Made by a program: the position numbers and the translations under genes. The notes under the pieces were generated by a model that ran no database searches, had not been told where the DNA came from, and was given only the letters and a program-made list of their open reading frames with translations. Below, piece by piece: positions 25,461 to 34,323 of a DNA stretch of 64,000 nt; positions within the stretch are counted from its first letter, which is position 1, and each line of letters begins with the position of its first letter. The stretch comes from G965220825 sp965220825. GTDB lineage: Bacteria; Pseudomonadota; Alphaproteobacteria; UBA828. The stretch spans positions 2,976,001 through 3,040,000 of the forward strand of contig OZ244839.1 in the NCBI GenBank assembly GCA_965220825.1. Direction: 5' to 3'.

Positions 25461-27470
25461 GTGGCCAGAGCGAGACGTGCGACCAAAGCCAGTAACCTCA
25501 AGATCGAGGCGGAGACTCTCCGCGACCTCTACGTCACCATGCGCCGCATACGGGCGTTCGAGGACAAGACCGCCGAGCTCTTCCAGGAGGGTGTCGTCAA
25601 GGGCACGGCCCACAGCTACAAGGGCGAGGAAGCGATCGCCGCCGGCGTCTGCGCGACGCTCCGCGACGACGACATCATCGCGTCCTACCACCGGGGCCAT
25701 GGCCACTGCATCGCCAAGGGCGCGCGAATCGACCGCATGATGGCGGAGCTCATGGGCCGCCAGACCGGCTATTGCCAGGGTCTCGGCGGTTCCATGCATA
25801 TCGCTGACATGGACCTCAACATCATGGGCGCCAACGGCATCGTCGGCGCGGCCATGCCGCTTGCCACCGGCGCGGGGCTCGCCGCCAGGCTCCAGGGCTC
25901 GGACAGGGTGGCGGTCGCCTTCTTCGGCGACGGCGCCTCCAATCAGGGCGTCTTCCACGAATCGCTCAACCTTGCGGCGGTGTGGAAGCTGCCGGTGATC
26001 TTCGTCTGCGAGAACAACCAGTACGCGCTCACCACCTCCTACAGGAACACGACGGCCGTCGCCCAGGTCTCACTGCGTGCCGCCGCCTACGACATCCCCG
26101 GCGTCACGGTGGACGGCAACGACGCAGCCGAGGTCTATCTGGTGCTGCGCGACGCGGTGGAGCGCGCCCGCGGGGGCGAGGGCCCCACCCTCATCGAGGC
26201 CATGACCTACCGCCACGGCCAGCACTCCCTCCGGGTCAACCTCCAGGATCCGCGGCCCGAGGACGAGGTGAAGAGCTGGATCGAGCGGGACCCCATCCAT
26301 CGCGCCGAAAAGCGCCTGACGGAAGACTGCGGCCTCTCCGACGAGGCGTTCGACGCTGCCGGCAAGGAGGTGGAGGACGAGCTGGAATCCGCCGTCGCCT
26401 ACGGCAGGGAGAGCCCGGAGCCTGCCGTCCAGGCCATGCTCGAGGCCGTCTATGCCCCCCATGCCGCCCATGTGGAGCCAGGGCCCGGCACGGATAGGGA
26501 GCTTTCCTACTCGGAGGCGCTCAACGAAGCGCTCCACCAGGAGATGCTGCGCGACGACCGGGTCTTCCTCATGGGGGAGGATGTGGGCGCCACCGGCGGC
26601 ATCTTCGGGGTTTCCAAGGACCTGATGGAGCGCTACGGGCCCGAGCGCGTCCGCGATACGCCGATTTCGGAAGCGACCTTCGTCGGTTGCGGCGTGGGTG
26701 CCGCCATCGCCGGCCAGCGGCCGGTGGTGGAAATCCAGATCTTCGATTTCGTGGCGCTCACCATGGACATGCTGGTCAACCAGGCGGCCAAGTTCCGCTT
26801 CATGCTGGGTGGCAAACCCAGCGTGCCCCTGGTGGTGCGGGGGCCCCAGGGCGGGGGTATCCGGCTTGCCGCCCAGCACAGCCAGAGCCTGGAGGCCTGG
26901 TTCACCCACGTGCCGGGGCTGGTGGTGGCGGCGCCGTCCACGCCCTATGACGCCAAGGGGCTTCTGGTCGCCGCCATACGGGACGACAACCCGGTGGTCT
27001 TCCTGGAGCAGAAACTGCTTTATCTCGGCGGCACGGGGCCGGTGCCGGAGGAGCTCTACGCCATCCCCCTCGGCAAGGCGGACGTGAAGCGCGAAGGGAC
27101 CGACGTCACCGTGGTCGCGACCTCGGCCATGGTGCCCCGCGCGCTCAGCGCCGCGGCCGTGCTGGAGCGGGAAGGCGTCAGCATCGAGGTGGTGGACCCG
27201 CGCACTCTCCAGCCGCTGGATGAAGAGACGATCCTCGCCTCGGTCCGCAAGACCAACCGGCTGCTCATCGTGCATGAGGCCTGGGTGCGGGGCGGTTTCG
27301 GCGCGGAAGTGGCGGCGCTCGCGGTGGACAAGGCCTTCGACTATCTCGATGCGCCCGTTGCCCGCCTCGGCGCGCCGCACACGCCCATGCCCTACAACGA
27401 CCGGCTCGAACTCGAGGTGATTCCCTCGCAGGAGCGCATCGTGGAAGCCGTGCGCACGCTCATGCAGTAG
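25461..27470 (+). CDS. Fused thiamine-dependent dehydrogenase E1 (alpha and beta in one chain)
   Basis: This 669-residue protein joins an E1-alpha half (about 1-335) to an E1-beta half (about 345-669). The alpha half has the ThDP/Mg motif GDGASNQG (156-163) with downstream NN (185-186), plus YHRGHGHCIAKG. The beta half starts ELSYSEALNEALHQEMLRDD and has GEDVGATGGIFGV and FRFMLGGKPSVPLVVRGPQG. It resembles pyruvate, acetoin or branched-chain 2-oxoacid dehydrogenases. No E2 or E3 gene is nearby, so it may use a remote core. The start is a GTG with a weak ribosome site. Confidence 0.9.
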   Translation: MARARRATKASNLKIEAETLRDLYVTMRRIRAFEDKTAELFQEGVVKGTAHSYKGEEAIAAGVCATLRDDDIIASYHRGHGHCIAKGARIDRMMAELMGRQTGYCQGLGGSMHIADMDLNIMGANGIVGAAMPLATGAGLAARLQGSDRVAVAFFGDGASNQGVFHESLNLAAVWKLPVIFVCENNQYALTTSYRNTTAVAQVSLRAAAYDIPGVTVDGNDAAEVYLVLRDAVERARGGEGPTLIEAMTYRHGQHSLRVNLQDPRPEDEVKSWIERDPIHRAEKRLTEDCGLSDEAFDAAGKEVEDELESAVAYGRESPEPAVQAMLEAVYAPHAAHVEPGPGTDRELSYSEALNEALHQEMLRDDRVFLMGEDVGATGGIFGVSKDLMERYGPERVRDTPISEATFVGCGVGAAIAGQRPVVEIQIFDFVALTMDMLVNQAAKFRFMLGGKPSVPLVVRGPQGGGIRLAAQHSQSLEAWFTHVPGLVVAAPSTPYDAKGLLVAAIRDDNPVVFLEQKLLYLGGTGPVPEELYAIPLGKADVKREGTDVTVVATSAMVPRALSAAAVLEREGVSIEVVDPRTLQPLDEETILASVRKTNRLLIVHEAWVRGGFGAEVAALAVDKAFDYLDAPVARLGAPHTPMPYNDRLELEVIPSQERIVEAVRTLMQ

Positions 27471-27479
27471 CGCGCGGCC

Positions 27480-27503
27480 CGTTGCGGGTCTCCCGGCCCG
27501 CAT
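27480..27503. repeat. Half copy of the intergenic palindrome, extended type (a)
   Basis: A single arm-like sequence (GTTGCGGGTCTCCC then GGCCCGCATG) lies just after the E1 gene. It matches the left arm of the full palindromes but lacks the right arm. The next 100 bp match the copy near 38781 in places: ATGTTTC, then a TTG..CAC run, GCCGGAGA and later CCAAATCCGGA. It therefore belongs to a second, extended version. Confidence 0.6.
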
Positions 27504-27614
27504 GTTTCTTTGTCACGGCCGGAGACGGGGCGGAAGGCGGTCGCAAAGACCCTCCGACACATCCAACCAAATCCGGACGGATTACCCGGTACCTGGACCG
27601 GGCATATCGCCCGA

Positions 27615-29690
27615 TTACCGACCCATCGCGACCCGGTAGTTGCCGCCTTCGTCGATTTCGGCCGCTGCGTCTTCCACCAGCATGATGGTGGTGGTGGCCT
27701 CCTCGATAATGGCGGGGCCCGGGATTCGCGCACCGGGCTCCAGTTCGCTGCCGCGATAGACGGGCAGGCTTTCCGTTCCGCCGCGCTCCGGCAGCCAGAC
27801 CGCCCGCTCGCCATGGGGCGGGGGCGCCGCGCCTTTCGACCGGCGCGTCCCGGGCCGTGGAAGCGCGACCCCGCTCGCCCCGACCGCCCGTACCTTCCAG
27901 GTGGTGAATTCCACGAGGTCCGCGTCGTTGCGGATGGTGTAGATGCGCTGGTGCATGCGGTGGAAGTCCTCGGCGAGGCCGGCGATGTCGTCGCTCGAGA
28001 GCACCCCGTCCCGCGGCGCGAAGGGGACTTCGATCTCCCAGGACTGATACTGGTAGCGTCCGAGATAGGCATATTCGAAGCGCTGTTCGCCCGCCGCGAC
28101 TCCGGCGCGCGCAAGGAAGGCCCGGCCCCGTTCGACGAGGGCGGCGAGAAGAGCGTTCACGCCGTCCAAGTCGAAGCGCGCGGCGTCGGTAAGGCGTGTC
28201 GCCGTCTCCTCCCAGACGATGTCGGAGATCAGGCCGCCGAAGGCGCTCAGTCCGGCGGAGAATTTGGGCACCATATAGGCCTCGATGCCGAGCACCTGGG
28301 CCATGCGCCCCATATGCACCGCGGTGGCCCCGCCGCCGGCGACGAAGTAGCTCTCCCGCGGGTCGATCCCCTCGCGCACGGTGACGTCCTCGATGGCGGC
28401 GATCATGGCGTGATCCACCGCGCTCGAGATCGCCCAGGCCGCCTCGAGGAGCCCGATGCCGAGCCGCTCGGCGATCCCGCCCACTGCCCGCTCGGCGGCG
28501 GCGCGGTCGAGCGTCATCCGCCCACCGAGGAAGTAATCCGGATCGATGATGCCGAGCACCACATCCGCGTCGGTCACCGTCGGTTCGGTGCCGCCGAGGC
28601 CGTAGCAGGCGGGGCCCGGATTGGCGCCGGCGCTGCGCGGACCCACGCGCAACAGGCCGCCCACATCCACATGGGCGATGGAGCCGCCGCCCGCACCCAC
28701 CGAGCGCACGTCCACCTTGGGGATGCCGAGCATGTCGAACTCGGAGAGCATGGCCTCCGGCGAGATCACCAGTTGGCCGTCGCGCACCGCGGAGACGTCG
28801 AACGAGGTGCCGCCCATGTCCACCACCACTAGGTCGGGCTTCTCCGAAAGGTGTCGGGCGGCGACCGGCGCGAGGGTCGGGCCGGACATGACGCTGTAGA
28901 TCGGCCGCGCCGCGATGTCTTCGGGCGGCATCATGCCGCCGAGGCAGTTGGCGATGGCGAGCTCGTTTCCGTAGCCGGCCTCCCTGAGCGCGCGGTCCAG
29001 AGCGTTCACATAGCCCCCCACCACGGGATGGAGGGCCGCATCGACGGCCGCCGAGATGGCGCGCCGATATTCGCGGGCGACCGGGTTGAGCCGGTGGCTC
29101 AGCGTTACCGGGAGTTCCGGCCAGAGTTCGCCGAGCAGGGCGCCCACCCGCTCTTCGTGGGATCCGTTCACCACGGACCACAACAGGCAGACGGCGACGG
29201 CCTCCACGCCGAGCTTCCGGAAGTCCTCCACCGCCGCGTGCACGTCCGCCTCCTCGAGCGGGGTGCGCTCCCGGCCCAGGGCGTCGATCCGCCCGCGCAC
29301 GCCGCGGGTGCGGAACCGCGGCACGAAGGGCTCCGGGTAGGCGAGACGCCAGTGGAAGGGCGGTTTGCGCGGCGCCTCGCGCAGGGTGAGGATGTCGCGG
29401 AAGCCCGCATTGCAGATCAGGCCCACCCGGGCATAGCGCCCCTCCAGCAGGGCGTTGGTGGAGACGGTGGTGCCGTGAACGATCCTGTCGACCCGCGCCA
29501 GGAAGGCAGGGAGCTCCAGCCCGTAGCCCTCCGCGGCGAGCGTCAGCGCATCCATGAAGCCCCGCTCGAAGGCGTCGGGCGTGGAGGGCGCCTTGAAGAT
29601 GCGGACGGCGTGCGTATCGCTTGTCCGCTCTGCGACGACGCAGTCGGTGAATGTCCCGCCGATGTCGATGGCGATGCGAAAGCCGTTCAT
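27615..29690 (-). CDS. Hydantoinase/oxoprolinase subunit A
   Basis: This 691-residue ATP-dependent HyuA/OplA-type protein has the N-terminal ATP-binding DIGGTFTDCVV (9-19), HGTTVSTNALLEGRYARVGL, VDMGGTSFDVS and GVRSVGAGGGSIAHVD-like segments (VDVRSVGAGGGSIAHV). It usually pairs with subunit B to open hydantoin or 5-oxoproline-like rings with ATP. It lies 52 bp downstream of hyuB copy 1 on the same strand. Substrate specificity is unknown. Confidence 0.93.
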   Translation of the reverse strand: MNGFRIAIDIGGTFTDCVVAERTSDTHAVRIFKAPSTPDAFERGFMDALTLAAEGYGLELPAFLARVDRIVHGTTVSTNALLEGRYARVGLICNAGFRDILTLREAPRKPPFHWRLAYPEPFVPRFRTRGVRGRIDALGRERTPLEEADVHAAVEDFRKLGVEAVAVCLLWSVVNGSHEERVGALLGELWPELPVTLSHRLNPVAREYRRAISAAVDAALHPVVGGYVNALDRALREAGYGNELAIANCLGGMMPPEDIAARPIYSVMSGPTLAPVAARHLSEKPDLVVVDMGGTSFDVSAVRDGQLVISPEAMLSEFDMLGIPKVDVRSVGAGGGSIAHVDVGGLLRVGPRSAGANPGPACYGLGGTEPTVTDADVVLGIIDPDYFLGGRMTLDRAAAERAVGGIAERLGIGLLEAAWAISSAVDHAMIAAIEDVTVREGIDPRESYFVAGGGATAVHMGRMAQVLGIEAYMVPKFSAGLSAFGGLISDIVWEETATRLTDAARFDLDGVNALLAALVERGRAFLARAGVAAGEQRFEYAYLGRYQYQSWEIEVPFAPRDGVLSSDDIAGLAEDFHRMHQRIYTIRNDADLVEFTTWKVRAVGASGVALPRPGTRRSKGAAPPPHGERAVWLPERGGTESLPVYRGSELEPGARIPGPAIIEEATTTIMLVEDAAAEIDEGGNYRVAMGR

Positions 29691-29742
29691 GCGCCGCGGC
29701 CCGTGCCCGGCTCCTCACGCGCCCGCAATCGGCATGGATGGG

Positions 29743-31560
29743 TCATGGGGCCGGTTCCGATGCGGCACGGCGCCGGGCGGTCTCCGCCTCGTCCACCTTC
29801 CAGGTGAGGCCGTCGTCGGCAAGGGCAAGGGCCACGGAATAGGCCGCCTCCGCCCTCTCCCGGCCGAGCCAGCCCCGGTTCACCGTGCGCGCGACCGCCT
29901 GCGGGTCCCGCATCTCGGGCCGCCCATAGCCGCCGCCCGCGGTGGTGACGAAGCGGAAGGCCTCTCCCGGCGCGCAGGTCTCTTCGTGGAAGGAGGGCAG
30001 GGTGTGCAGCGCCCCGTCCGCCATGCGCTTCTGGTTGAGGGAGGGCGCGCCGTCGCCGCCGCCCCGCACGCCGCGCGAGGGGTAGAGGTCGCCGTCGCTG
30101 CAATAGACGGCGGTCATCGCGTCCTCCGTCGGGCCGTAGATCGCCACCGTGCCGGGCGCCCCGTCCCACTCGCCATGCCCCAGCGTGTCCGCCGCGAGCT
30201 CGCGGCAGTCGAAGAGGATGGGGAACATGCCTTCGTCCACCTCCGTGGGCGAAAGGATCTGCATGCCGCCGTCGACCGGCCCGCCATAGGTGACCCAGCC
30301 GTCATGGTTCGGAAGCCCCGGCCCGCCGCCGAAGCCGATGAACATCTGGTTTACATAGGTCTCGCCGTTCCGCCGCGGGTCCTTGCCCGAGATCACCGCG
30401 AGGCCCAGCGCCTGCTGGTAGCCGCCTTCCGCCATGCCGTGCGTACCGCCGATCTGGGCGAAGCAGCAGGAAACCGCGTTCACCAGGCGGTCCGTCACAT
30501 TGGTGGTGGCGACCGAGGTGCCCACCGGGTAGCGCGGGCGCCCGACGATGCAGTTGTCCCGCAGCAGCACGCGGATGCGCCGCGCGCTCCCCTCATTGTG
30601 CGGGATCGTGTGGTCGATATTGTAGAAGACCCCCGCCCGGCAGGCCGCGATGGCGCAGGTCTCGCTCAGATTGAGCCCGCCCGGGATGCAGTCGATATTG
30701 TCCCGCACGTCCACCGTCACATGGCCCGCCTCCGGGTCCACGGTGACGGTGGCCCGCACAGGAATGCCGTCGTCGGCGACGCCCGGGACCGGGTCGTGGC
30801 GGTTCTCGTAGCGCCAGGTGCCGCCGGGAAGTGCCCCGATGGCGGCGGCCGCCCGGCGGTCGCCATAGTCCATCCAGGCCTCGATGAAGGCCTTGATCGT
30901 CTCCACGCCATATTTTGCCACCAGTTCCTGGATACGCCGCTCGGCGGTGCGGCAGGCCCCCAGCTGGGCCAGATAGTCCCCGTACCAGAGCTCCGGAACC
31001 CGGACCTTCATCTTCGCCATGCGGATGATGTCGGAGGCTTCCTTGTAGCCCCGCTCCACCCGCACGCAGGGGAAGTGCAGCCCCTCCTCATAGATGGTCT
31101 TGGCATAGGGCAGATAGGTGGAGGGGATGGGCGCGCCCACATCGGCGTGGTGGGCGCGGGAGACCGTCCAGAAGAGCGCCTCGCCCTCGCAGAACACGGG
31201 CACGCAGAGCGTGAGGTCCGCATGGTGGGTGACGCCGGTATAGGGGCAGTTGTTGAGGAAGGCGTCGCCCTCGGCGATGTCGTCGAAGAATTCGTCCAGC
31301 GGCCGCGTGGTGAGGTCGATGGCGGCGGCGTGAATGGGGATGCATTCCTCGATACAGAGCAGGCGGTGGTCGCGGGTGAGGATGGCGCAGGACATGTCGC
31401 GGGCGATCTTGATGACGCCGGACTTGCTGGCACGCAGCACGCCGTTGCTCATCTCCCGCAGGATGGCGCCGAAGCGGCTGGAGACCACCGCGAGCAGCAT
31501 GGGATCGAAATCGGCTGCCGCGCCGCTATCACCCTGGCTCGCCGCGCCGTCGTCCTTCAT
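29743..31560 (-). CDS. Hydantoinase/oxoprolinase subunit B, copy 1
   Basis: This 605-residue HyuB/OplB protein begins MKDDGAASQGDSGAAADFDP. It contains LLAVVSSRFGAILREMSNGV, a conserved RDMSCAILTRDHRLLC segment and the HHADLTLCVPVFCEGE region. It is nearly identical to the protein encoded at 32327-34141; by eye about 20 residues differ, mostly in the last 250. It precedes hyuA and is probably co-transcribed with it. Confidence 0.93.
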   Translation of the reverse strand: MKDDGAASQGDSGAAADFDPMLLAVVSSRFGAILREMSNGVLRASKSGVIKIARDMSCAILTRDHRLLCIEECIPIHAAAIDLTTRPLDEFFDDIAEGDAFLNNCPYTGVTHHADLTLCVPVFCEGEALFWTVSRAHHADVGAPIPSTYLPYAKTIYEEGLHFPCVRVERGYKEASDIIRMAKMKVRVPELWYGDYLAQLGACRTAERRIQELVAKYGVETIKAFIEAWMDYGDRRAAAAIGALPGGTWRYENRHDPVPGVADDGIPVRATVTVDPEAGHVTVDVRDNIDCIPGGLNLSETCAIAACRAGVFYNIDHTIPHNEGSARRIRVLLRDNCIVGRPRYPVGTSVATTNVTDRLVNAVSCCFAQIGGTHGMAEGGYQQALGLAVISGKDPRRNGETYVNQMFIGFGGGPGLPNHDGWVTYGGPVDGGMQILSPTEVDEGMFPILFDCRELAADTLGHGEWDGAPGTVAIYGPTEDAMTAVYCSDGDLYPSRGVRGGGDGAPSLNQKRMADGALHTLPSFHEETCAPGEAFRFVTTAGGGYGRPEMRDPQAVARTVNRGWLGRERAEAAYSVALALADDGLTWKVDEAETARRRAASEPAP

Positions 31561-31707
31561 CCGCCGTGTCTCCGCCCATTTGTCGACGCCCGACGATAGC
31601 ACGCTGCAGTCGGAACATCCCGCAGCCGCGCGCTCCGTTACGGACGCGCAAGGACGAGAGGAAAACACGCGAGTCTGGGGGCTCGCGCGAGCGGCCGGCG
31701 CGGCCGG

Positions 31708-32178
31708 TCAGCAGGCGTCCGCGTTCACCCGCAGGTACTCGTCGATGAACCTGTCAACGGATTGCGACAGCGTTGAAAGGATGTAGTTCGAATCTTGGCC
31801 ATGTGTTCCGACGACGCCGTGTTCCCAAGTGGCGGCAACATATATTTCACCCGATGCGACATCCAGTGCTGGCTTTTGGTATTCAACCTTGATGTTGAAA
31901 GCCGCGCTAACTACGGTTATCTGCACATACACGTTCGTGAACTGTTCAGCATCATACAGCCGTGCCCCTCGAAGGCGGCTACGCGTGGCAATCTCTATTG
32001 CTTCTCTCGTGAGTCCGATGGCGGCGGCGTCTTCATTTAACCATTCCACGACCAAGTCCATGGTCCCGCAATCGTTCCAGAGCTGGAAACGGTCATATGC
32101 GGAGATCTCGTCGGCCCAGACCGGCGTGGCGAGCGTGAACGACGCGGCCGTGGCAAGGGCGGCGAACCAGCGTTTCAT
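31708..32178 (-). CDS. Hypothetical exported protein between the hyuB copies
   Basis: This 156-residue product begins MKRWFAALATAASFTLATPV with a signal peptide ending VWA. The mature part starts DEISAYDRFQLWNDCGTMDL, includes TREAIEIATRSRLRGARLYD and ends DRFIDEYLRVNADAC. Two cysteines (in NDCGT and the terminal DAC) could form a disulfide. I recall similar small periplasmic proteins in related genomes but no function. It has less GC-biased codons than its neighbours. A truncated second copy lies just upstream at 32212-32310. Confidence 0.75.
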   Translation of the reverse strand: MKRWFAALATAASFTLATPVWADEISAYDRFQLWNDCGTMDLVVEWLNEDAAAIGLTREAIEIATRSRLRGARLYDAEQFTNVYVQITVVSAAFNIKVEYQKPALDVASGEIYVAATWEHGVVGTHGQDSNYILSTLSQSVDRFIDEYLRVNADAC

Positions 32179-32211
32179 GAAAAAAGGGTAGCGCCCGGCT
32201 CGACGCCTCGG

Positions 32212-32310
32212 CAAGCCGGCGCGTTCGCCCGCAGATTTTCGTCAATAAGCTAGTCCGCGGGTTGCGATAGCGTTGACAGGGTGGCGTCCGAATTTTGCCC
32301 GATGCCATAT
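32212..32310 (-). pseudogene. 3' remnant of a second copy of the exported hypothetical protein
   Basis: The minus strand reads GIGQNSDATLSTLSQPAD, then a TAG stop, then LIDENLRANAPAC. This aligns with GQDSNYILSTLSQSVD and FIDEYLRVNADAC of the intact gene at 31708-32178. Only the last 30 or so residues remain, broken by an amber codon. It sits directly after hyuB copy 2, which supports duplication of a block larger than hyuB. Confidence 0.75.
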
Positions 32311-32326
32311 CCGTTAAACGGCGTCG

Positions 32327-34141
32327 TCATGGGGCTGCCGCCGCCGTGCGCCGTCGGGCCGTCTCCGCTTCGTCCACTCTCCAGGTGAGGCCGTCGTCGG
32401 CAAGGGCAAGGGCCACGGAATAGGCCGCCTCCGCCCTCTCCCGGCCGAGCCAGCCCCGGTTCACCGTGCGCGCGACCGCCTGCGGGTCCCGCATCTCGGG
32501 CCGCCCATAGCCGCCGCCCGCGGTGGTGACGAAGCGGAAGGCCTCTCCAGGCTCGCAGGTCTCTTCGTGGAAGGAGGGCAGGGTGTGCAGCGCCCCGTCC
32601 GCCGTGCGCTTCTGGTTGAGGGAGGGCGCGCCGTCGCCGCCGCCCCGCACGCCGCGCGGCGGGGCGACGTCGCCGTCGCTGCAATAGACGGCGGTCATCG
32701 CGTCCTCCGTCGGGCCGTAGATCGCCACCGTGCCGGGCGCTCCGTCCCACTCGCCATGCCCTAGCGTGTCCGCCGCGAGCTCGCGGCATTCGAAGAGGAT
32801 GGGGAACATGCCCTCGTCCACCTCCGTGGGCGAAAGGATCTGCATGCCGCCATTCGCCGGCCCGCCATAGGTGACCCAGCCGTCATGGCCGGAAAGCCCC
32901 GGCCCGCCGCCGAAGCCGATGAACATCTGGTTCACGTAGGGCTCGCCGTTCCGCCGCGGGTCCTTGCCCGAGATCACCGCGAGGCCCAGCGACTGCTGGT
33001 AGCTGCCTTCGGCCATGCCGTGGACGCTGCCGATCTGGGCGAAGCAGCAGGAGACCGCGTTCACCAGGCGGTCCGTCACATTGGTGGTGGCGACCGAGGT
33101 GCCCACCGGGTAGCGCGGGCGCCCCACGATGCAGTTGTCCCGCAGCAACACGCGGATGCGCCGTGCGCTCCCCTCATTGTGCGGGATCGTGTGGTCGATA
33201 TTGTAGAAGACACCCGCCCGGCAGGCCGCGATGGCGCAGGTCTCGCTCAGATTGAGCCCGCCCGGGATGCAGTCGATATTGTCCCGCACATCCACCGTCA
33301 CATGGCCCGCCTCCGGGTCCACGGTGACGGTGGCCCGCACGGGGATGCCGTCGTCGGCAACGCCCGGGACCGGGTCGTGGCGATTCTCATAGTGCCAGGT
33401 ACCGCCGGGAAGTGCCCCGATGGCGGCGGCCGCCCGGCGGTCGCCATAGTCCATCCAGGCCTCGATGAAGGCCTTGATCGTCTCCACGCCATATTTCGCG
33501 ACCAATTCCTGGATGCGCCGTTCGGCGGTGCGGCAGGCCCCCAGCTGGGCCAGATAGTCCCCATACCAGAGCTCCGGAACCCGGACCTTCATCTTCGCCA
33601 TGCGGATGATGTCGGAGGCTTCCTTGTAGCCCCGCTCCACCCGCACGCAGGGGAAGTGCAGCCCCTCCTCATAGATGGTCTTGGCATAGGGCAGATAGGT
33701 GGAGGGGATGGGCGCGCCCACATCGGCGTGGTGGGCGCGGGAGACCGTCCAGAAGAGCGCCTCGCCTTCGCAGAATACGGGCACGCACAAGGTGAGGTCC
33801 GCATGGTGGGTGACGCCCGTATAGGGGCAGTTGTTGAGGAAGGCGTCGCCCTCGGCGATGTCGTCGAAGAATTCGTCCAGCGGCCGCGTGGTGAGGTCGA
33901 TGGCGGCGGCGTGGATGGGGATGCATTCCTCGATACAGAGCAGGCGGTGGTCGCGGGTGAGGATGGCGCAGGACATGTCGCGGGCGATCTTGATGACGCC
34001 GGACTTGCTGGCACGCAGCACGCCGTTGCTCATCTCCCGCAGGATGGCACCGAAGCGGCTGGAGACCACCGCGAGCAGCATGGGATCGAAATCGGCTGCC
34101 GCACCGCCGCCGCCCTGGCTCGTTGTCCCGCCGCCCGTCAC
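32327..34141 (-). CDS. Hydantoinase/oxoprolinase subunit B, copy 2
   Basis: This 604-residue near-twin of the protein at 29743-31560 has the same core from AAADFDPMLLAVVSSRFGAI to the C-terminal LADDGLTWRVDEAETARRR. The start is set at a GTG (34141) because its position and flank match the ATG of copy 1; in-frame ATGs at 34180 and 34213 are alternatives. Differences from copy 1 cluster in the C-terminal half (for example GSVHGMAEGSYQQS against GGTHGMAEGGYQQA). No hyuA follows it directly, so it may pair with the single HyuA or supply a different specificity. Confidence 0.92.
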   Translation of the reverse strand: MTGGGTTSQGGGGAAADFDPMLLAVVSSRFGAILREMSNGVLRASKSGVIKIARDMSCAILTRDHRLLCIEECIPIHAAAIDLTTRPLDEFFDDIAEGDAFLNNCPYTGVTHHADLTLCVPVFCEGEALFWTVSRAHHADVGAPIPSTYLPYAKTIYEEGLHFPCVRVERGYKEASDIIRMAKMKVRVPELWYGDYLAQLGACRTAERRIQELVAKYGVETIKAFIEAWMDYGDRRAAAAIGALPGGTWHYENRHDPVPGVADDGIPVRATVTVDPEAGHVTVDVRDNIDCIPGGLNLSETCAIAACRAGVFYNIDHTIPHNEGSARRIRVLLRDNCIVGRPRYPVGTSVATTNVTDRLVNAVSCCFAQIGSVHGMAEGSYQQSLGLAVISGKDPRRNGEPYVNQMFIGFGGGPGLSGHDGWVTYGGPANGGMQILSPTEVDEGMFPILFECRELAADTLGHGEWDGAPGTVAIYGPTEDAMTAVYCSDGDVAPPRGVRGGGDGAPSLNQKRTADGALHTLPSFHEETCEPGEAFRFVTTAGGGYGRPEMRDPQAVARTVNRGWLGRERAEAAYSVALALADDGLTWRVDEAETARRRTAAAAP

Positions 34142-34323
34142 TCGCCGTGCCTCTGCCTGCCGCGCGCTTTCGCCGAGCATCCCAAGATAGCATTGGCGAA
34201 TCGCGCGCAACATGTGTTTCGCCGCGATACGGCACCGGAGCCTGTGCGTCTCGGTGAGACAGCATGGGGCCCTGACGCCTTGCCCGCTGCCGGTGCGTCG
34301 AGAAGGATGAGCAGGCTGCCGCC

